Assembly: GCA_013397435.1 (NCBI GenBank)
Contig: VZRG01001621.1
Span: 16,603-80,602, forward strand
Direction of reading: 5' to 3'
Origin: Erythrocercus mccallii
Taxonomy: Eukaryota; Chordata; Aves; Passeriformes; Dicruridae
DNA length: 64,000 nt
Below, piece by piece: positions 1-9,454 of this stretch. Under the pieces are notes generated by a model. It made no database searches, was not told where the DNA came from, and saw nothing but the letters and a program-made list of their open reading frames with translations. A program made the position numbers and the translations under genes. Every line of letters begins with the position of its first letter. Position 1 is the first letter of the stretch.

Positions 1-232
1 GGTGGTGTTCCTTAGGATACAGCAGCACACTTGTTCTACAATGTAGGGCTACTCTACAGGGCAAATTAAAAATGAGTGGGAGCTGATGTTTTGTCTGTAT
101 AGCTATGTTTTGCAGATGTGTTGTTACTTGTTGGGTTTTTTGTGCAGTGTACCTATCAAACTCAGTCTTTAATTTCCCGCTTAATTTTGAGATAGATTCA
201 AGCCTTCCTTGAATTGGTTTCATGCTTTACAG

Positions 233-277
233 GTAATGTGAACCAGAATCCTGGATGTCAGGCAGTTTCCCAAACAG
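233..277 (+). CDS. DDX11: DDX11 exon a (first in window)
   Basis: The exon encodes (G)NVNQNPGCQAVSQT. The acceptor is TTTACAG and the donor CAG/GTAAG. It enters with two bases of a split Gly codon and leaves with one base of the next codon. Confidence 0.9.
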
Positions 278-3200
278 GTAAGACTGAAGTGAACTCCCGA
301 GTATGGAGCTATCATTCAGGGACATGGGTGTGGGCAGTAAGGGGTGCAGGCCCAGCAGGAGATAACTTCTTTTCCCTCTTTCCTTTCAGGGACAGTACTA
401 AAATCCATCAATGACTTTCTATTTCAGAGCCAGACTGACAATATCAACCTCTTCAAGGTAATGCAAACATTGTCTGTTAGGGCACAGGTGGCGGTGACTT
501 GAGATTATTTGGAGTGTGTATAAGAGCTGGAAGTAGAGCCAAAGCCCACATGGCAGAATCTGCTTTCTAGCTGTCTGTAGGCAAACCTACACTGTAAGGG
601 CTGAGGCTGCAGAAATTTTGCTACTCCACTAACCTAACTACCCCCTTGAATCTCCAAACACAGCACCTTAACACTGCGTGTTTCCACTTTGGAATGCCAT
701 TGTAATAAACTGTTGTCTGGCTGGTAGCACCCACAAAGAGCTGTGTACCTCTCCCCAAATGTACAGCAAGTGACAGCGTTGATGGACAGGGATCAAGGGC
801 AGCAGGATGGGAGAAGGGGTGCTGAATGCTAGTTCATTTTCCTGTCTTTTTCCAACAGGTTCAGCGGTACTGTGAGAAGAGCCTCATCAGCAGGAAGGTA
901 CTTGCCCAGTGGTTTCATGGTCAGCAGTGTTCCAGTGCTGTTTCATACCTGGAGTTTGAGATGGAAGATGCAGCAGCTGGGTGGGAGCTTGTCTTCTTCA
1001 CCCTGTTCTGCAGACAAAATGGTTCCTATAAAAAGAACCATATGGGCAGATTAACTTTTGCTTATTCAGAAAAGAAACATACAGTATGGTTTACTACAGT
1101 ATTCCAATTCTGTGCTGCTTGGCCTCAAATCCACCAGCCAAGTAGGCTGCGTTGCGCTGGAAGAACAGACATCAGAGAGTCGTTTTGCTTTTGATTCAGT
1201 GGTTGGAGGAAGGTAATGGGAGCTGGTACATTCTAATTAGGCTGGTTCGTGAACACCTGCTAAGGAACTTAATTTTTGGCAGGCCAGCAATCCTGCCTTT
1301 ATCTTCTCTGATTCCTGTTGTTAGTAGCCTTAGTCTTTCTGGCTTCTGCTTGGCAGCTTTTTGGGTTTGTGGAGCGATACGGGGGCCCCGCCTCAGCTGT
1401 GAAGACCAACAAGGAGAACCAGAAGCTGGCTGGTTTGCAGAACTTTCTCCTGACCCTTCAGCAGGGATCTGATAAGGAGGGTGAGTTCAGGCATCCTCTC
1501 CTTGTGCATCTGTGGGCAGAGTGAGGATTTGGAACCTGCATCTCTCTGCATGAGGAAAGTGGGGAGGCAGATTTGCAGAATGAGAGACTGAAGAAGGTGT
1601 GCTGCATAGGTGTTTCTTAACAGGTCTCACTAGCTGACCTAGGCAACTGTACATTGGATTAGTGAGGTCTCTTTCAAGCTGAATGATGTAATTCCATGTT
1701 CACACCACATGCACTCAAGCTTTGCATTTCTGTGACCTGCTGGCTCTGGGACCTGAGCTGCTCTGTGTAGTAGCTCTGCTTAGTGGTGCCATCCACAAAA
1801 AACACATCTTTCTTTTACTTCTTTTTATTTAGCAATGAGACAGAATTTGGGTTTTCCCCTTTAATGGGTCTTTGTTCTCTGCCTGCATATGTAGGCCAGA
1901 TATTGTGTTCCTGTCAAGCTTAGCCCCTGTCCTTAGAAGTGTGGCCAAAGTTGCCTGCCTCTCCTTTCCTTTTTGGACCAGCAGGTACCCCCCAGAGCCC
2001 TCCCATGGAGGCTGAGCACGACCAGCTCCAAACTGCCTCTCCACTGATGCAGATTGAAGGATTTCTCTCGGCCCTCACAAATGCAAACCAAGATGGCAGA
2101 GTGATTCTGAACAGGCAAGGTACTGCAAACGGTGAGCTGGTGAGAGGTGGCAGGAGTCAGTCACAAGCAGAGTGCTTCACTGGCACTGAGGGAGGAGATA
2201 GATGAGTCTGTGGGGAACCTGCAGCAACATTTGTGCCATCCGTGATGCAGGCTGGCAGGCTTGGTCTGTCTGAGGCTGCTTGTGACCCCAAGGGAATTTT
2301 TAACCAAGGGCATTGGGGCCAGGATTTGCAGAGGTCTGCTCCCGCTTTGGATGTCAATTTTTGTCTGCAATTTACTGCACCTGTTGTACAGCTCTAGGGA
2401 CATGAGGAAGCAGAAGGTAACTGCTGCTGCCCCTGTCAGTGTTGAACAGCAAGTCCTTACTTTGAGAGGTGGGGACCTGCCAGAGTGCCCATGTCAAGAA
2501 GGACAATCTCTCATATCCCTGAGTACGTGTCACAGCTAGCTCCTGAATGCTCTTCTCTCCTTTTCCCAGGCACAGTTGGTCAGAGCAGCCTCAAATTCCT
2601 CTTGCTGAATCCAGCTGTCCACTTTGCCAAGGTTGTGGAAGAATGCCGTGCTGTCATCATTGCCGGAGGCACCATGCAGCCGGTGAGGGAATAAGGATGC
2701 TGGGGTCTCAGGAGGTCAGTGGTGCTATCTGCAAGCCGGGGCGGAAAGAGAGCAGCCAGGCTGAGCTCATGGTAGGTTAGAACTAGCACGGGGAGCAGTT
2801 GGAGGACCTCGTGATGCCGTCCATCTCTCTGCAGGGCCAAGGATCGCACAGGAACCACGCCTCGGGGGTCTTTGCGGGAAGTCAGTGCCGCTGTCAGCGG
2901 GCAGAGGGCGCTGCCGCTCCTCTGCTGGGCCGGGCTGGGGCTGCCCTTGGCGCTGGTGCTGCCGGTGTTGAGTTTTTTGGGACACTGGTGCTTTACTTGT
3001 CTTTGTTTTGTGGATCTTAGGTGGCTGATTTCCGAGAGGAGCTGCTATGCGGTGCTGGCGTGGACTCTGCCCGTATCGTAGAGTTCTCCTGTGGTGAGTG
3101 TGCAGGGCTGGCAGCGAGGGCTCAGCAGCTGCAAGTACTGCAGTTTGCCTTTAACACTATTCTGTCAGCACTCAAAGCAACGTGACATCTTTTCTAAAAA

Positions 3201-6200
3201 TCAGGGCAGCAAAGGGGTGTCAGTTCCCTTTCACTCTGAGCTTCCCCTGTGGTCTTGACTGGTACTGGCAGGCAGTGTGCCATGCCTTCTTCCCAGGGGC
3301 TGGGGGATGGAAGTTGGAGAAGCTGAGTGACTTAGGCACTTAGGCTTAGCCAGGCAAACGTCTGCCTCTGTCGCTTGAATGTAATTAAGGGTCTTCAGCT
3401 CATGGGGTTTGTGCCAGCAGCAGTGATGTTGACTCTCACTACTTGTTTTTGTCTCCAGGACATGTGATTCCTCCAGAAAATATTTTACCCATCATCCTCT
3501 GCAGCGGTCCTTCCAACCAGCAGCTGGAGTTCACTTACCAGACCAGAGACCTGCCTCAGATGGTAAGTTTATCTTTTGTTCCTGTCCTTGGCATCTCTTT
3601 TTTTGCTTCACATGGTTGTATTTCAGAGCAGGGTACACTCTCTGTTTAAGTGATGGGCTGAGCAAAAGCCTTGGCAAGGGAAATCCCAAACCACAGGAGC
3701 AGCTGCAGGTGTTCTGGCACTTCTTCCTGTGGCAGGCCAGTAAGCACCCAAGGCTAGACATTAGGTCTGCCTTGCCCCTGCCAGATGTGCTAACCATCTC
3801 TCAACATCTGTTCTATTGGGACAACTTCCATCCACTGAGGCAAACCCTCTTTTCCTGAATGACCACAACTCCACAGCCATAACAGAAACCCTGGGCTAGG
3901 GAAGAAGGCCAAGCAGTGAAGAGCTTTTTAGTGATGCCGAGCTCCCCATGGGAGTTCTCACAGACCTGGCATATGTCCCACATTTTTTCCTCCCCTAAGG
4001 CATGTCATAAGGAAGGTGTGATCCTGGGATAGAACAGAGAGTTGGAGTGGCATTAGCTGGGGCTCCTGCCAGCTGCAATATGCTCTAAATCTCTCTTGCA
4101 GATGGATGAGACAGGTCGAATCCTTTGCAACCTGTGCAATGTGATCCCAGGAGGTGTGGTGTGCTTCTTCCCCTCCTATGAATATGAGAAGCAGGTGTAT
4201 GGACACTGGGAGAAGACAGGGCTGCTCTCCCGCCTGGCAGTCAAGAAGAAGGTGACTGTGCAGCCTGGGCAGTTGGTATTTTCCATGGGGGTGTCAAAAC
4301 CCGAACAATTCCATATGCATTCCAGGCCTCTCTCAGAGCTGTTCCCATAGTCTGCACAGCAGAGCAGAATGGATGTTTATCCAGCTAATCCCTCCAGTAA
4401 CGAATAAATGACACTTCCTGGGCGGCTGAGCACTGAGCTGAAATCTAAATGAGACTGATTGCAGCTATACTTTCTTGAAGTGCACAGTCTGTGTAGTGGC
4501 TGTGGGGGCAGGCAGGCTTTGCTTTCTGTAGCCAGCAGGCTGTGGGGCTGGGGGAGCTGTTCAGGTTGAGCTCCTACAGGGAATTTGTTTCACCAAGGCT
4601 CATCTGTGTGTCTCTTGAGCACAGACCAACACAGCCAAGGGCTACGCAAAGTGAGACAACACTGTAGTTCATAGGACAAATGGCATTTTGCTATCTGCTG
4701 CAAGTAGAGATGAGAACTGCAAGACTAGCAGTGGTGACTCCTGTTGAAGGAGCAATGAGAAACATTAAATAGGGACATCACTGCACATATAAAATCTTTG
4801 CAATGACTCTCACAGATATTTGAAAGCTGGGTATTGAAAGTCAGTTCAGGTTGCGGTGCAGGGATCTTGGATCATGTGCCAGGGGAAAGAAAAATTACAT
4901 GTACCCTGGCTGTGACTTGTGTTTACCAAAAGCTAAACAACTTACCACAGTCCCAGATATTTCACAGCCTTGGTGATTCTTGGCATTCTGGCGCATGGGG
5001 CAGAACGCACTGGGTGGACGCACTGTGCTTCGTTTTCTCTGTGTTTGTAGAGTTACCACTCTTGAGTGCCTTTCAGGTGTGTCCTGTCAGGGTCCCAGTG
5101 TTCTGCCTGGTTCCTCCAAGGCTTTGGGCCACACAGAGTTTGTTCCACATCTCAACTCTGATTTGTTCTTGTTTGGCCTTTGCAGTCTCCAGCAAACTGG
5201 ATATGCTTTAGCAAGGCAATTTGGTGTAAGTGCAACAAGTGTGACTTTCAGCTGCCCACACACAAAATCAAACCTTAGCAGGGGACGGTTGAAGGCTTTC
5301 CTCAGGTTACTGTGGTGAGATCACACTGAGATTATATAAAGTTACACAGGGAAAATTAATTTAAATCAGAGGCTTAAATAGCTACTTTTCAGTAAGTTAG
5401 TTTTGGCTTATATTTGTAATTGCCAGTTATTTTTCTACTCACTGATTTTGACTGGTAAAATTTGATACTACTTCTTGCTAACCAAAGGAAAACACATTTT
5501 GTAGGTTCTTTACTGTTACACAGAAGATAGATGTTGCACCTCTTGTTTACTAGGAAAACTACTTGTGTTTTAGGCCAAGGTACACCACCTATAAAAATAT
5601 AGCTTAATTAACTGCAGAGGTTTTCAGTAACTAATTAGGTGTGCTAGAATAACATAAAGAAATATTACTTTACTTATGCTTTGCATGAAAAGCTTATTTA
5701 TTCACTGGGCAAGGGAAGACACTGCTTGGAATTAATTGATGACTCAAATTGATTGGTCCTGTCCTTGTCCTCCAAGATCTTGCAGCTGTAGAGTCTCCTG
5801 ATCCCAGAGAGTGGATTCATAGGTGCAGGAGGCGCACATTGCTTTTCTGCCTCTCAGCTCTTGTTTTAACTTCCTGCAATATTGAACAAGTCTGCCAAAG
5901 CTGAAAGAGAATTCCCTTCATAGCCCAGCTGAAAAGAGCTGTAGTGCATTTTCAGGGTGGAGGGAAGATACTGGTTAAGTTAGTTTTTCAGGCAATTTTC
6001 CCTTCCATGACCTCAGTTCCATATGCTGTTTAATGGCATGGGAGTAAAATGATTTGCTTTCTTTAAACTGTTTGCTTCCTATTGCTGTAACTGATGAACT
6101 GTGCCTGATAGATCTTTCAGGAGCCTAAGAAAGCCAGCCAGGTGGAGCAGGTGCTGGTGGAATATGCCAAATGCATAAAGGTAAGCTGAGCAAGCAGGCT

Positions 6201-8047
6201 GATGGGAGTGTGGCAGCCCAGGGGTATGGGAATACTGCAAAGGAGGGCATTTTAACAAGGAAAGAGGGCTCTAGCCTATGTGTGGGAGTGTTTCTGAAGC
6301 ACAGAAATCTTCCTGCTCTGGTTTAAGTTGCTGGTCCCTCTCCTGCAGCGCTGCAGCCAGACAGGAGGACAGATGACAGGGGCCCTGCTGCTTTCTGTAG
6401 TTGGAGGCAAAATGAGTGAAGGGATAAATTTCTCCGATGACCTGGGAAGGTAAGGTGACTGCTCCTTGGAAAGCCAGCTCTGGCTTGTGGTGTAGTGACT
6501 CCAAGCATGATGGGCACATCGGTACTTGCATAGATAGAAAATCCTGGGGAATGTGTGACTTAGCTGATGCTTAAAGCAACAGGAGGGTCTGCTGGGTGGT
6601 GTAGAACCCACATGACCAGGACACTCTTCCCGTGAATAATGCAGTTAGGCTTGTTGTGCTAGATAATCCCTTGTTCTGGCACCCTGAATCCCTCTGCAGC
6701 TCTGTTCAGCACGTGCTTGTCAGACTGCTGTGCTTTATTGCTGCCTTTGGTTTGCAGGGCTGGCTGTCTTTCAGGGGTGCAGTGACCTCTAATTTATCAG
6801 TCTATTGGCAAAGTGCTCTTGGATGAGACATTAAGAATAATGCAATCCTCCCTTGCAGGTGTGTGATTATGGTGGGAATGCCTTACCCCAACATTAGATC
6901 TCCAGAACTCCAGGAAAAAATGGCTTGGCTTGACAAAACAATGGTAAGAGCCACTTGTACCTCTGTCTCTTTCAATTCTGCTTTATAGTACTAACTTCCC
7001 AGCATACGAGTCCCAGAGCTGCCTTCAGAGGTTTTATGTTCTTTGAGCTTGCCCTCATCTCCCAGACAGTGTTGTACTGAGAGCACAGCCTTCTCCAGGC
7101 TGCTCCTGAACAGGGCCCTAAACACAGGGAGGAAGTTCAGTGGAGGGAAATGCCACCAGGACTTGCTAGCAACTCTGAGTTCCAAGGGAAGCAAGGACCC
7201 TTCAACCCAGAGGGGGTGGCAGGGTGGTAGAAGCTGCTTGCCAGGATCATTTGTCCCTTCTCATTGCTCACTGGAGGTGCAGTTCCTGGGGACAAGATTT
7301 CTGCCTTCAAGGGGACCTTGGGTTGGCTCTTTGTGAACGCTCAACACAGTTTTCTGACTGCAGCCTTTCTTCTGTTCCTCCTTACCCTCAGCTTGTGGTC
7401 TGCCTGGCCACCCATTCACCCTGCAGGGGTAGAAGTATTCACCTCACTTTGTCATTAAGACTCCCCGATTTGATTTACATCTGCCTTGTGTTCAGACATG
7501 CCTATTTCTTTCCAGCCCAGAGCTGCTGGCCAGGCACCGAGCAGAGTGCTGATTGAAAACCTGTGCATGAAGGCAGTAAACCAGTCAATAGGTAATTCAT
7601 CCTTCCTTGGACAGGCTGGGGGATACTGAAGGAGGAGGGTAGGAAAAAGGATGCATTACAGATGACGGTAAGGTTATCTTCTTTGTCTGAAAACAACAAT
7701 TGACTGAGCCATTCTTTGTTTTTGTCCTCTGTATAGGCAGAGCCATTCGCCATCAGAAGGACTTTGCAAGTATCCTGCTCCTGGATCACAGGTACACACG
7801 CCCTGCCATCTTTAACAAACTGCCCCAGTGGATCAGGGAGAGGACCCAGGTGAAACCTGCCTTTGGATCAGCATTTGCTGAGTTAAGAAAGGTCAGAACT
7901 CGTCTATCTTATGTCCCGCTACCAACACTGTTCCCCATTGTCCTCATCTGGACCTTTTTCCAGCCTTTGCTTTAAAGTAAGGCCAAGGACAAACTGCCTG
8001 GTTTTATGTGTTCCCAGTTCCATCGAGGCAGGTTGGATGCTTTGTGA
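233..8047 (+). CDS. DDX11: DDX11 ATP-dependent DNA helicase, 3' half (15 exons, partial)
   Basis: Superfamily-2 XPD-like iron-sulphur helicase of the nucleus, known in vertebrates for 5'-3' unwinding, sister-chromatid cohesion and fork repair. Exons: 233-277, 390-457, 859-897, 1357-1480, 1985-2119, 2570-2682, 3021-3093, 3459-3562, 4102-4251, 6112-6180, 6349-6449, 6859-6943, 7516-7591, 7737-7891, 8018-8047. All borders are GT/AG and phases agree, giving 454 full codons plus TGA. Counting the first complete codon as residue 1: AGGTMQP (motif III region) at 168-174, VVCFFPSYEY (motif IV) at 252-261, GGKMSEGINF (motif V) at 325-334, and QSIGRAIRH (motif VI, arginine fingers) at 391-399. The Walker A/B and Fe-S parts must lie upstream of base 1. 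The reading frame is open throughout, so this looks like a functional gene rather than a DDX11L-type relic. The C-terminus ends FHRGRLDAL, different from the mammalian tail as I recall it. Confidence 0.97.
390..457 (+). CDS. DDX11: DDX11 exon b
   Basis: The exon encodes GTVLKSINDFLFQSQTDN and then INLFK. Its KSINDFLFQSQ.DNINLFK pattern is diagnostic for DDX11. It ends in phase 0 at AAG/GTAATG. Confidence 0.95.
859..897 (+). CDS. DDX11: DDX11 exon c
   Basis: This 39-bp phase-0 exon encodes VQRYCEKSLISRK. The acceptor is TTCCAACAG and the donor AAG/GTACTT. Confidence 0.95.
1357..1480 (+). CDS. DDX11: DDX11 exon d
   Basis: The exon encodes LFGFVERYG... through ...FLLTLQQGSDKE, the linker after the conserved ISRKLFGF junction. 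It ends with one base of a split Gly codon at G/GTGAG. Confidence 0.95.
1640..1706 (+). repeat. Possible old CR1 3' tail in DDX11 intron
   Basis: The run TTGGATTAGTGAGGTCTCTT followed by TCAAGCTGAATGATGTAATT resembles the last bases of CR1 (TTGGACTAG...GGTC..TTCCAACC..ATGATTCTATG). It is degenerate and short, so the call is tentative. Confidence 0.4.
1985..2119 (+). CDS. DDX11: DDX11 exon e
   Basis: The exon encodes GTPQSPPMEAEHDQLQ..., then ASPLMQIEGFLSALTNANQD and GRVILNRQ. The second half is strongly DDX11-like, while the first 15 residues are a variable linker. A tandem CAGCAG acceptor could add one alanine (see findings). Confidence 0.95.
2570..2682 (+). CDS. DDX11: DDX11 exon f
   Basis: The exon encodes GTVGQSSLKFLLLNPAVHFA and then KVVEECRAVIIAGGTMQP. 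It carries the AGGTMQP element that occupies the motif III position in XPD-family helicases. Confidence 0.96.
2895..2913 (+). promoter_or_regulatory. Candidate CTCF-like site in a GC-rich DDX11 intron
   Basis: GCAGAGGGCGCTG resembles the core of the CTCF consensus (CCASYAGRKGGCRSTR). It sits in a locally CpG- and GC-rich 130-bp patch. The match is by eye only. Confidence 0.3.
3021..3093 (+). CDS. DDX11: DDX11 exon g
   Basis: The exon encodes VADFREELLCGAGVDSARIV and then EFSC(G). It continues motif III (TMQP/VADFR). The acceptor is ATCTTAG and the donor TGTG/GTGAG. Confidence 0.95.
3459..3562 (+). CDS. DDX11: DDX11 exon h
   Basis: The exon encodes GHVIPPENILPIILCSGPSN and then QQLEFTYQTRDLPQM. 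SCGHVIPP.NILP is a DDX11-family signature. Confidence 0.96.
4102..4251 (+). CDS. DDX11: DDX11 exon i (helicase motif IV)
   Basis: This 50-codon phase-0 exon encodes MDETGRILCNLCNVIPGGVV, CFFPSYEYEKQVYGHWEKTG and LLSRLAVKKK. VVCFFPSYEY is the motif IV strand of helicase lobe 2. Confidence 0.97.
4252..6111 (+). other. Largest visible DDX11 intron (1.86 kb)
   Basis: It is bounded by AAG/GTGACT and CCTGATAG/ATC. I see no repeat copy, RNA gene or further exon. Several short open frames are present but none has conserved-looking sequence or splice context. Confidence 0.8.
6112..6180 (+). CDS. DDX11: DDX11 exon j
   Basis: The exon encodes IFQEPKKASQVEQVLVEYAK and then CIK. The start at 6112 (after GATAG) is preferred because it supplies the family-typical KKIFQEPK junction. 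An AG nine bases further in (CTTTCAG/GAG) would drop Ile-Phe-Gln in frame. Confidence 0.93.
6349..6449 (+). CDS. DDX11: DDX11 exon k (helicase motif V)
   Basis: The exon encodes RCSQTGGQMTGALLLSVVGG and then KMSEGINFSDDLG(R). GGKMSEGINF is motif V, which contacts DNA and couples to ATP hydrolysis. Confidence 0.97.
6859..6943 (+). CDS. DDX11: DDX11 exon l
   Basis: The exon encodes (R)CVIMVGMPYPNIRSPELQEK and then MAWLDKTM. VGMP(F/Y)PN is conserved across the XPD family. It is phase 0 at its end. Confidence 0.96.
7516..7591 (+). CDS. DDX11: DDX11 exon m
   Basis: The exon encodes PRAAGQAPSRVLIENLCMKA and then VNQSI(G), leading into motif VI, which is split across the next junction at the Gly codon. 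Confidence 0.95.
7737..7891 (+). CDS. DDX11: DDX11 exon n (helicase motif VI)
   Basis: The exon encodes GRAIRHQKDFASILLLDHRY, TRPAIFNKLPQWIRERTQVK and PAFGSAFAELRK. It contains the GR.IRH arginine-finger motif. Its last codon (AAG, 7889-7891) aligns with human Lys897, the residue deleted in Warsaw breakage syndrome. Confidence 0.96.
8018..8047 (+). CDS. DDX11: DDX11 terminal coding exon
   Basis: The exon encodes FHRGRLDAL then TGA. The acceptor TTCCCAG/TTC and the Lys/Phe-His-Arg junction match the family. The tail after FHR is lineage-specific. Confidence 0.9.
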   Translation, partial: FHRGRLDAL

Positions 8048-8313
8048 TGTGGACAAAAGAACAGATGGTATTCATCATTGTGACTTACACCTCTGAAGAC
8101 TAGGTAAAGTAACGCAAGTGGTTGCTTTTCTGTACCATGGACTTTGTAAAATCTCTGCCTTCTGCCTCCTTTGTGGATGTTTGCTGTTCAGTTATCTGAG
8201 TGCTATGATGGTGAGACAGCCTTCAGCACCACAGCCAGGAGGGAAACTGGTTGTAGATCTGAGGCAGGGGAAGAAGTAGCAGCAGGCACCTATTTGTTTA
8301 CAGCTATTAAGGT

Positions 8314-8319
8314 TTTATT
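8314..8319 (-). terminator. WASHC1 poly(A) signal (AATAAA on minus strand)
   Basis: TTTATT on the plus strand reads AATAAA on the minus strand. It is the only canonical signal I found within 1 kb after the WASHC1 stop, and lies 20 bp from the DDX11 signal on the opposite strand. Confidence 0.6.
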
Positions 8320-8338
8320 TAAATTGATTAATACTTTC

Positions 8339-8344
8339 AATAAA
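8339..8344 (+). terminator. DDX11 poly(A) signal AATAAA
   Basis: This is the first canonical AATAAA after the DDX11 stop codon. Cleavage is expected about 10-30 bases downstream. Confidence 0.65.
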
Positions 8345-9302
8345 AATACTCAAGTATTATTTAAGTACACTTACGTAGGGAGAGTAATTATTTTGACTGA
8401 ACACCTGTGTTTTTTTCCCATCAACCACACCAGTGTAGGAGGTCTGACTGACCAATGCCATCATTGAGCTATTCACAGGAATTGTAAACTAGCAGACCAC
8501 TAATTTATGTCATGTTGGAATAACACAGAGTGGTAATGGAGCAGTTGTGGGTAACATTTCTTCTCGCCCTCTTCCTACCTTGCTTCAAGCAGTCAATAGC
8601 TTGATGCAGTTCATTCTTTCAAGGGGAGTAAAGATATGGCCACAGTACAGCACTTCTCCTTTGATCATGCTTAAGCACAGGATTGCTTTGCTCTTTTTAA
8701 CCCCTAAGCTTCTGAATTCAAAGCAACTTTTTAAATTTAACTTTCCTGGGGTTCTTTCCAGGGTTATGGGTCAGTGCTGGAGAGCAGCAATAGCACCAGG
8801 GACAGCCACATAATCCCTCAGCTGTTCCCACCTACCTCTGTCATCCTGAGCAAGTCTTGTCCCAGGAGCTTTGTTTGCTTCTTTTCCAGTTTTAGCACCT
8901 GGATGCTACCTCTCCAGGCTCTTCACAAGGAAGTACGTACTTACAGCACAGAGCTATTACCCATTCCATGTATGTTAATTAGCCCCACAGGGAAAGAAAC
9001 AGCTGCCTCTGAGAAACTTCGACTATGAGTCACCTGCCCCTCGAGTAGGTCCAAACCCCATGGTCTGCACAAGCTCTGCCTTCAGGGAGGGGAGCACCTG
9101 CTTCTAGCAGCTGGTGCCCTCCAGCCTGTGGCTGGTGGTGCTGGGCTGTAAGGCTGGACAGCTGGACTTTCCCTTTACACACTCTTAATTGGTGACACTT
9201 CCCACTTTTACCAAAGTGAAGACAGTAAGGATCTGCTTCGTTCAACTTCATGGAAATTTTTCAGACAGCAACAGTTTTGCACTAATACTCAGTGAATCCC
9301 GT

Positions 9303-9454
9303 CTATGACTCCCAGTCATCCTCATCCTCCTCACCTACGGGCTGCTGCGGGGGTGGGAGGGGTGGTATCGAGTCTGACATACGAGCAAAGGCACCAGCAG
9401 GACTGCCAGGAGCATCAGTGTTCCCAGAGGCTCCTGGTCCTTTCCCTGAAATAC
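9303..9454 (-). CDS. WASHC1: WASHC1 coding exon 10 (acidic tail, stop)
   Basis: The exon encodes (G)ISGKGPGASGNTDAPGSP, AGAFARMSDSIPPLPPPQQP and VGEEDEDDWES, then TAG. The Asp-Asp-Trp-Glu-Ser end is the Arp2/3-binding acidic segment. Confidence 0.96.

Larger units (their letters stand above)
8048..8365 (+). other. DDX11: DDX11 3' UTR (predicted)
   Basis: Non-coding run from the stop codon to about 20 bases past the first AATAAA. Its last part should overlap the WASHC1 3' UTR on the other strand. The end is approximate. Confidence 0.6.
8295..9302 (-). other. WASHC1: WASHC1 3' UTR (predicted)
   Basis: About 1 kb between the TAG stop and the expected cleavage point after the minus-strand AATAAA. 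It shows no repeat and no credible open frame. Confidence 0.55.
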
